Shown: positions 1-8,900 of the stretch, one piece after another
How positions within the stretch are numbered: the stretch's first letter is position 1
Layout: every line of letters begins with the position of its first letter
NCBI RefSeq assembly: GCF_000003605.2
Contig: NW_003149789.1
Coordinates: 1,665-13,854 of the forward strand
Direction: 5' to 3'
DNA from: Saccoglossus kowalevskii
Taxonomy: Eukaryota > Hemichordata > Enteropneusta > Harrimaniidae
DNA: 12,190 nt
The notes under the pieces: generated by a model
Told to the model about the DNA's origin: nothing
The model's database searches: none
What the model saw: only the letters and a program-made list of their open reading frames with translations
Position numbers and translations under genes: made by a program

Positions 1-57
1 AGTAACACAAGAACAGGCTATCAACTTTTATTTTAGCCATATCATTTTACTTTTTTT

Positions 58-347
58 CTCACCCACCCTCTCAGTCATACCATTTTCCCTTAGTTCTCAC
101 CTACCCTCTCAGTCACACCATTTTCCCTTAGTTCTCACTTACTATCTCACCCACCCTCTCAGTCATACCATTTTCCCTTAGTTCTCACCTACCCTCTCAG
201 TCACACCATTTTCCCTTAGTTCTCACCTACTATTTCACCCACCCTCTCAGTCATACTATTTTCCCTTAATTATCACCTACCCTCTCAGTCACACCATTTT
301 CCCTTAGTTCTCACCCACCCTCTCAATCACACCATTACCCCTTTTTT
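58..347. repeat. 38-bp minisatellite with an 88-bp higher-order period
   Basis: Seven tandem units of 38 bp share the core CCCTCTCAGTCA followed by CCATTTTCCCTTAGTT. Units begin at 58, 96, 146, 184, 234, 272 and 310. A 12-bp spacer (CTCACTTACTAT or a close variant) sits after units 2 and 4, so the array is organised as 88-bp blocks of unit, unit and spacer. The strand is strongly C/T-rich, and the last unit is decayed. No coding potential is seen. It probably lies in intergenic DNA or in an upstream intron of the gene that follows. Confidence 0.93.
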
Positions 348-2401
348 CTCATACATCCTAAGTACTGAGAGCATAATCTGTGTTCTTTCTATGCACACTG
401 ACAACCAGAATTGTTATACGCATTAAATATGTCAAAATACAAAATGATATTTTGATACGGCAGCATGCAACATCTCAGAATGTGAGCAAAACTGCAAAAG
501 AACATTGGGAGGCAATAAATATGGTAATGAAATGGTCCAATGAGCACCACAAAGTGGATATGCAGGTGAACTACCTAAACTGAATTGAACAATAGATGCT
601 AATGCCCACTTAAACTCTTTAATAGTCCTAGAGTCTCTAATGTTGTCATGGCAACCAGGATCACATATATAATTAAATCCCAATAAATCAGTACATAGTT
701 AGGTCTATGTCTAGCAGTCTTATAATGACTTGGTTCAACAGAATTCATAAACTTGAGTGAACCTAATAGGAGTTCTCATTATTTCAGATAATCTCACCAG
801 CACTGGACCATACTTCATCATTTTGACAAATGCTATTGTCAGTCAGTTAGTTATACATTTACAAATTTGTGTCTAGGATTCATGACAATTTTCAAAAGTC
901 GTTTCATACTCTCTTACAGCAATAGTGTGCTCATATATTAAAATACTGACCCGAAAGAACTCATGTGTCATGCAGACTCAATACAGGTCAACAAATATAA
1001 AGTCCAATATTGTATGTTTCTGGTTTCCTGGACGATTTTATGTCTAAATCGCTAAGGGTAAAAGTTTTGATTTAATAATTTAAAAGCGCTAATGTGAAAA
1101 CATACAGGACAAAGATTGAAATAATTGCTATATAACAGATATCTGCAGTAAATACACTGTACTGTGGGTGAGTTTGCCACAGCCTCAAGAGGAAGGCTAA
1201 ATCCACTTGTCGAGATGAGACTTTGGGAGAATCTTGGTCAAGGTTCGCAGGAGCTTGTGTTTGAACGGGCCTGGTCACACCAGGAAAGCACATTAATATA
1301 TGATAGATGGTCACACAGGCCTGTCACGTTGTCTCAAACATTGGACTCATATTCGCAAAAGTCAGGAGACACAACAGTGACATTAAATTCTGTACGGAAA
1401 CGAAAATTAATAGAAATAACAGACTTACCATCTACTTATAACATCACATAAGCAATGAATATAACTCATTCTTGAGTAAAATATCCTGGAATTGTAGACC
1501 ATCGCATACATGGAGTTCTGCACTAGTAAAGCAAAGTTGCCAAAACTCACTCACTGTATGCTTTATTTCTCTGTCAATTTATTAGAATTTTAGTGACAGA
1601 AAAACACTAGTGTGAATATAGTTACAAAGAATTAAATCAACAATGAATGTTGATGACAATTAATACTCAAACAAGTTATCAGATACACTAACAATGCTTT
1701 TAGTAAAAAACAAGTAGTAATTTAACAACTCGGTTTCTCATACTAGATTTAAAAAAGAAAAGCGAAAGACTTCATTATTAACAAACCAAAGAAGAATTGT
1801 AATTTGTTTACAGTTATAATGAAGATAATTATTATTATTATCAAAATAATTCAATTGAAAATATGGCATTTTGAAAATTCAAAAATTACATCATGAACAC
1901 ATTCTAGGTAAACTTCTCAATATTTGGTTTTTAGAAAGATCCAGTAAAGCTATATTTTTCTCTATTTTCACAGTAATTGTGTTTATGCAAATCTAATGTT
2001 AAAAATAGCAAAAAAACAAATTCTGAATGAATTTATGAAACATTAAAAATTCACATGAAAATTACCATGAATACTTAAATGTTAATAATTTCAAATACGT
2101 GATTACATATTTCTAAAAATATTGATCTCAATATCAACTCAGTAGAACTGTTATTTATCAATCTCATTGTAATAGACTTATTGCTACATCAGCCAAACTC
2201 TAAAATTACATGTTAGATAAAAAGACAAGTTTCATGGTATTTGGAATTCATCTGATAAACTCTCTAAAAAAATTGAACATGGCCCATCTGAAGTATGAAC
2301 TTGCAGTAAACCATCAGTCTCAAGGTGCTCAGCATAAAACTTGACTGAATCTAGAACAAAGAAAACATTCCAGTTGATGTTTACTAAGATTACAATTTTA
2401 T
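348..2401. other. AT-rich non-coding stretch without a supportable gene
   Basis: About 2 kb without a gene I can support. Short open frames exist at 380-583 (+), 432-683 (-), 1072-1314 (-) and 1164-1451 (+). They overlap one another on opposite strands, lack convincing splice-site context and show no family signature I recognise. The part from about 1165 to 1340 is visibly less AT-rich than its surroundings and may be an old inserted fragment. From about 1560 to 2400 the sequence is simple AT-rich DNA. The missing first exon of the downstream gene could lie here, but I found no convincing candidate. Confidence 0.6.
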
Positions 2402-3067
2402 ACTGAATAACTTGTGTATTAAATACATAGACAATCCTAGTGTATGTTATTTTGTAGTAAATTTGTCAGACACTTTTTAACTAACACATGTTCCTTCTGA
2501 TCCATTTCATATGTAGGAATTAGACATGGCCTTTATGGATTGTTGGTTTAACTTTCCTGTAAATTATACTTTGAACTGAATAACTTGTGTATTAAATACA
2601 TAGACAATCCTAGTGTATGTTATTTTGTAGTAAATTTGTCAGACACTTTTTAACTAACACATGTTCATGTAGGAATTAGACATGGCTTTTATGGATTGTT
2701 GGTTTAACTTTCCTGTAAATTATACTTTAAACTGAATAACTTGTGTATTAAATACATAGACAATCCTCGTGTTTGTTATTTTGTAGTAAATTTGTCAGAA
2801 ACTTTTTAACTAACACATGTTCCTTCTGATCCATTTCATATGTAGGAATTAGACATGGCCTTTATGGATTGTTGGTTTCACTTTCCTGTAAATTATACTT
2901 TAAACTGAATAACTTGTGTATTAAATACATAGACAATCCTAGTGTATGTTATTTTGTAGTAAATTTGTCAGACACTTTTTAACTAACACATGTTCCCTCT
3001 GATCCATCTCATATGTAGGAATTAGATATGGCTTTTATGGATTGTTGGTTTAACTTTCCTGTAAATT
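2402..3067. repeat. 173-bp tandem repeat, about 4 copies
   Basis: Units begin at 2402, 2575, 2731 and 2904, each opening with ACTGAATAACTTGTGTATTA and closing with CTTTCCTGTAAATT. Units 1 and 3 are 173 bp. Unit 2 is 156 bp because the 17-bp stretch after CACATGTTC (CTTCTGATCCATTTCAT in the other units) is missing. Unit 4 stops at about 3067. Copies differ by only a few substitutions, so the expansion is recent. Each unit has stop codons in the frames I looked at and shows no coding signature. Confidence 0.93.
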
Positions 3068-3383
3068 CAACTGTACATGTACACATGTTTTTTTTATTTA
3101 TTTGTATATTACATGCATCATAAATGTTTACAGCCAGTTTAGCACACCATAACGACTATTCAGGTTTGACCAGACACAAATAATTATTTAATGGTTTGTT
3201 GCTATGAAACATCACTGGTATGTGTTATCTGTGGACAATGTACAGAAATGTATTGTTATGTGGGGTTTACTCTTACAATAGGTATTGTGTGATAGGACAA
3301 TGCATCTATTGTGAAAATATATCAATCAATATGACTTGTAGGGTAATGACAAGCCAGCCTAGCTAGTTGTATTATGTTTCACT
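3068..3383. other. Unique AT-rich spacer between two tandem arrays
   Basis: Sequence between the 173-bp and 66-bp arrays. It holds a T-rich run near 3088-3100 and no open frame or repeat that I can support. Confidence 0.5.
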
Positions 3384-3834
3384 GTTATAGTTACTAGTAC
3401 GAATTACACAGAGTTAGACCAGCAACTACAAGCAACCCATTTGTTACTAGTTATAGTTACTAGTATGAATTACACAGAGTTAGACCAGCAACTATAAGCA
3501 ACCCATTTGTTACTAGTTATAGTTACTAGTATGAATTACACAGAGTTAGACCAGCAACTATAAGCAACCCATTTGTTACTAGTTATAGTTACTAGTATGA
3601 ATTACACAGAGTTAGACCAGCAACTATAAGCAACCCATTTGTTACTAGTTATAGTTACTAGTATGAATTACACAGAGTTAGACCAGCAACTATAAGCAAC
3701 CCATTTGTTACTAGTTATTGTTACTAGTATGAATTACACAGAGTTAGACCAACAACTATAAGCAACCCATTTGTTACTAGTTATAGTTACTAGTATGAAT
3801 TACACAGAGTTAGACCAACAACTATAAGCAACCA
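3384..3834. repeat. 66-bp tandem repeat, about 6.8 copies
   Basis: Units start at 3384, 3450, 3516, 3582, 3648, 3714 and 3780, each exactly 66 bp. Each contains GTTATAGTTACTAGTATGAA, ACACAGAGTTAGACCAGCAA and AAGCAACCCATTTGTTACTA. Substitutions are few (for example CAGCAA to CAACAA in the last two units). Palindromic ACTAGT occurs on both sides of each unit boundary. No coding role is seen. Confidence 0.95.
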
Positions 3835-4402
3835 TTCAAGTTCTTAATACCTTCTTTACAACTGAAAAAAAACTGTCTGAACTAAACTCCAACCAAACCA
3901 CTAAAATGTGTGGGTCTGAGATCAAACAGTACCTTGAAAAATCTCTCCCCAATAGAAAATAAATAATATTATATAAAATATCTCTGAACAAAAATAACCA
4001 ACCACCTCAGTAAATCTAATAATTCAAATTCTGCTTGGTTTAACAGTCTAGTTAGTTGAATAAACTTTGTATATCATAAAATCCCTATCTAAGACCATCC
4101 TACTATTTTTATGACCGAGTCTCCCCAAGTATCAAAGGGTTGGTGGTTTTCAAGAAGTCATCCACTTGTTTGTTGAATGTACATTAGACAGTAATATGAA
4201 CAGCTCTGGTTGTTAGTTTCAGTGATAACTGAGTCACAGTACAGTTATGTAGCTTATACATTCAATGAAAGATGGAGAGATGTGTGTAATATAAAGGAAT
4301 GGTTTAACATCAACCTATTTGACATTAGGAGAATATTTTAAAATATAATATTTTCAGATTACTGAATAATGTTGACATTTATACAACTTTTGGTTTTAAT
4401 AG
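3835..4402 (+). other. Sequence upstream of the first visible exon, ending in a splice acceptor
   Basis: No gene or repeat is seen here. The stretch ends in TTTTGGTTTTAATAG at 4388-4402, a good U-rich 3' splice site. A second candidate acceptor, ATTTTCAG, ends at 4357. It lies exactly 45 nt upstream and is in frame with the exon, with no intervening stop. Confidence 0.55.
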
Positions 4403-4643
4403 GAGACACAAGCATCATAAAGACTGCAGAAGAAAACGTCCTAAACCCAAAGTAGACCAAGACTGTAGTTTAACACACTATACAGTGACTTTTGGACCCC
4501 ATCCTGGTACACATCGTCCTGATGCAATCAGACCACCACCCACAGCCAGAGATCCAGCTCCACCAAAAATGGATTTTACTACAAGCAATAGAACAGATTA
4601 TATACCAAGAAGTATGAGTGGTAGAGGAATACTTATCAAACAA
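4403..4643 (+). CDS. SAXO-like gene, first visible exon (residues 1-80)
   Basis: The exon follows TTTTAATAG and ends at CAA before the donor GTAAGTAG, so it enters in phase 2 and leaves in phase 0. It encodes a basic start (RHKHHKDCRRKRPKPK), then TVTFGPHPG, a proline-rich linker (AIRPPPTARDPAPP), and the first module, M56-D-F-T-T-S-N-R-T-D-Y66. The frame has no plausible initiator ATG before Met56, so translation must start in an exon further 5' that I could not find. Confidence 0.85.
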
Positions 4644-5885
4644 GTAAGTAGTCATGGTAACATTTGTAAATATTTAGAATCCAGAGCTTGACAGGTAGTC
4701 CTATAGTCCTGTAAAATTGCCATTCAGACAACTGAATAGTAACTTAATTTTACTGGTACTTGCCATAAGGTAGAAGCCTAGTCATAATTTTTGACAAAAT
4801 TGGTCATAAATCGCATGACAATGTTCATTAGTTTATTATGTACAATCATGAAGCTAATATCTCATGGTACAATGAAATAGCATTATTTTGTGTGTTACAG
4901 TTATGCTTTTTGAGAAACGTATCCTAATAGTTTTTGAAAATTGCTATTTTTAAAACAATTCTGTAGAACACAAAAATTGCATTTTTTGACACTTTTTAAA
5001 CCCGGATTTTTTAAATAATTCAGAACAACCAAAAGTACTCCATCATTAACAATATATTATTTTTTCAGCCTATGTCATCAGGCTAGATTTTGAGATATTG
5101 CATAATACCTCTGCCATAGGAATCTGTAGTAAAAGTGTTATAATAGTGTCAAATTGGTGACTTTCCACTAAAATACAACCATCATTTTCTTGAAAAAATA
5201 GCTTGTGACCCTAAACTTTTTTAGGTCAATATCCTTATATTGCCTTGGAGTACAATTTATTGCAAAATGAATAAATTCTGGGTTTTTTTAATTTATGAGT
5301 AGGCTTCTACCTTAATAGATTATATCAGAGGTACATTACTTGGGGTTTGCAACTACGGTGACATGATACCAAGATCCCGTTTCATCTCGCTCTCACATAA
5401 GTGTTCCAACTCAGAAAAATTCGAATGCGCATGCCCGAGGTAACTAGGATACTGGGATGTCCGGGTGGATCAAAATAGCTGCTCACGTTATGACGGATTA
5501 CGATAACTATATTTTCTGTACATTTTCGATGTATTACATTTTTTCACTATGAATGTGGTAATACATGTTTTATTGTTTTATTACAAACCGCCTATGTCAT
5601 GTCAGAAGGTCGTAGCACCAGTCTCGCTATCTACGAGATGAGACTTGAATGGGATCTTGACATGATGTCACCATACAGTACTATGTGCGTTGCAAACCCC
5701 AAGTAATGTACCTCTGATTATATATAGTAAATATAAAGGCAACATGCAATTACAGACAAGTAAGTTTAAAAGTAAATCAGACTTTATTGTACAAAATCTG
5801 AATGAATTGTCCACTGTTGTTGCATGTGTTATTTTAAACACTGGAAAAAATAAATAAAAAACTGCATAGGTTATCAACTGACATT

Positions 5886-5923
<38 letters not shown>

Positions 5924-8900
5924 TTTATTACGCCGTATTGTGAAACTACATCTCAATTTTAGCTAATTGTAATAAAAGTATAACAAAAAGAAGTAACTAA
6001 ATCACATAAAAGACACACTACTACTAGGTACAGTACTAAGAGAAGAACATTTTCATTGTGCTTGGAAGTTAGCATGTAAAGTATAAGATGATGGATATTT
6101 ATAGGTCTGAAAAAATTGTGGACAGGAACTTATCCATATTGTCTGAATTGTGTGCATTTTGGATTTTTAAAATTCTGTTTCACGCAAGTTGCAAGGGAAT
6201 TTAAATGTGTCTTGAAAATTTACTTTATTCAAGGTATACAATTACTCTATCATGATAGAAATTAAAACAGATTTTTATAAATGTCTAGTTTTTGTTTAAA
6301 AAAATACCAGTATATAAACGTAGTTAACAAATAGTTATTATCTTTGCTGAATTTGAACGAATATACGGTAAAAAAAAGTGGGGGATGGGCACTAACGTGG
6401 TCCAGTACGGTACATAAAGATAGAAATTAAACAAACCATATGGAAAAATCATGTTCAGGGGATTGCATCACTATATCCTTTTGTTTTGACAGGAGAATGG
6501 ATATGAGCCAAGTGTTATGCCATTTGATCCATCCACTGTGTATAAAGAGACATATCCTGGTCACATGTCATTCCCTGAAGTCAAATACACAAGACCACAA
6601 ACACAGAGTAGAAGACAGACATCAGCCAAGTTTGACCCAAGAACTGCACATAAAGAACACTACAAAGCATGGGTACCACAACCTCCAATCACATTTGGTG
6701 AATTACCAACATTTACAGGTGATTATTCTGAAGATTGACTTTTTACCAAACCAAACATTTTTATAATACATAATAATCATAATATTAATAACATATGTTG
6801 CCATAGGTTACAGCATATCATAATACTACATGTAACATCTGCATCTTACACAATATTAGGAAATGTAAACTCAAAATATGGAACCATAACGCAATATTTC
6901 CATTATGGCAGATGTGTTTGAAAAAAATGTTCATTGTGGGAAAATGCCTCTAAGTCCTGGACTTCCTACACCAATATGTGGATGTGAAAGATGTATAGTA
7001 ACAATAAGGTTATTACAAGGATACTAAAGAACGCATATTCTGTCATGATCATACTTACTTTCAGAATTGTCTGTTTTATTATTAATACATCTGTCACTGT
7101 AACGCCATAAGTTACAGCATGCCGTAATTTTGTGTTATTGCACTGGGTATTTTCATCCTAACATATTAGGAAATGTGAATTCCAAATATGGAATGATTAC
7201 GTGCATAAGCGTCCTCTAATAATAAAAACAAATATGGCTGCCACAAGAGTTTAATTGGACTTCACACAAAGAAGTTTGAAGATTCTGTTCTAAACATTTT
7301 GGATTTCGGCATTCCCATGATGTATTCCTGGGAGGAAAAGATGTATAATGATAATGTTATTACGAGGATACCGCGAAGTATGCACTCAGACAGGACGTCA
7401 TTGCATCGACCTTCCCTGTATGCTGGTTGATACTTCCACTGTACTGTCTTCGTGCATACTTCGTAATAACCTCATATTATTATGAATCCCAAACATACAT
7501 ACTAAATTTTGGGAAGTCAACAACCAAGGCCCTACCCCTCAATAAATTATTCACTGTTTATTAAAGGCCCAACACCTTAATGAATTAATCGCTGTTTATT
7601 TGTAGGTTCTATTTTATATCCTGGAGCTAAACTTGGTGAACTTAGATCAGTTACACAGAAAGATTATCCTGGATATAAAGGAGAGAAAAGAGAACCAATA
7701 ATTCAAATAGACGGGAATATTAAAATAGAAGGTATGAAATATTATTGATATTTTCAATTGAATGATGTCACTTGCTTAAATAAGAATGTTTTCTACAGAA
7801 AACATCACAGAACCATCAACATGAACACGGCATAGGTTATAATAAATTACACTTCTAGTAATTTCCGCAAAATGATGATTTGAAGAACAACAACCAAATG
7901 TTCAATATGATAACAATTTGATTCCGTTGAAATTAAAGCAAAACTCTGTTCCATCTTTGTAGGATCTTTTGACCATGCGACAACACACAACAACACATAC
8001 AAGGATATGGGACCCGGACACAAAGCCGAGAAAATCAAACACATTGAACAAATGAAACAACCAGATAGACGAGACAAACTGGATGCAATAACCAAATATA
8101 TGAGAGATTTCCCTGGTTATAAAAGTCAACCATTACCACCAAGAGCTGCTGTACCAGCGCCAGCTACCATCTCACTCAGTATGGATACAAAGTAAGTTGT
8201 ATACCATAGGCTACTATCTCACTCAGTATGGATACAAAGTAAGTTGTAGACCATCAGCTTCTATCTCACTCAGTATGGATACAAAGTAAGTTGTAGACCA
8301 TCAGCTTCTATCTCACTCAGTATGGATACAAAGTAAGTTGTATACCATCAGCTACTATCGCACTCAGTATGGATACAAAGTAAGTTGTATACCATCAGCT
8401 ACTATCTCACTCAGTATGGATACAAAGTAAGTTGTATACCATCAGCTACTATCGCACTCAGTATGGATACAAAGTAAGTTGTATACCATCAGCTACTATC
8501 TCACTCAGTATGGATACAAAGTAAGTTGTATACCATCAGCTACTATCTCACTCAGTATGGATACAAAGTAAGTTGTATACCATCAGTTACTATCTCACTC
8601 AGTATGGATACAAAGTAAGTTGTATACCATCAGCTACTATCTCACTCAGTATGGATACAAAGTAAGTTGTATACCATCAGCTACTATCTCACTCAGTATG
8701 GATACAAAGTAAGTTGTATGCCATCAGCTACTATCTCACTCAGTATGGATACAAAGTAAGTTGTATACCATCAGCTACTATCTCATTCAGTATGGATACA
8801 AAGTAAGTTGTATACCATCAGTTACTATCTCACTAAGTATGGATACTAAGTAAGTTGTATACCAACAGCTACTACCTCACTCAGTATGGACACAAAGTAA

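Noticed and set aside
380-583. Open frame containing AKEHWEAINMVMKW, faintly like the HWxAxxRxxxYL region of Ty1/copia polymerases
   Set aside because: The likeness covers only about a dozen residues, the expected motif that follows is absent, and no flanking polymerase or LTR sequence is seen.
432-683. Minus-strand open frame of 83 codons
   Set aside because: Shadow of the plus-strand frame in low-complexity AT-rich DNA, with no family signature.
1140-1172. TGTACTGTGG followed by GTGAGT as the donor of an upstream exon
   Set aside because: The frame that would suit the phase-2 junction has a TAA about 30 nt upstream and no ATG after it.
3240-3275. Possible missing first exon (ATG TAC AGA AAT GTA TTG TTA TGT followed by GGGGT)
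   Set aside because: It has one Cys only, no consensus donor (GTTTAC), and no match to the expected Cys-x-Cys start of the family.
5668-5877. Minus-strand open frame with hydrophobic residues
   Set aside because: It overlaps the inverted-repeat end of the element at 5324-5718 and unique AT-rich DNA; the hydrophobicity follows from the T-rich composition.
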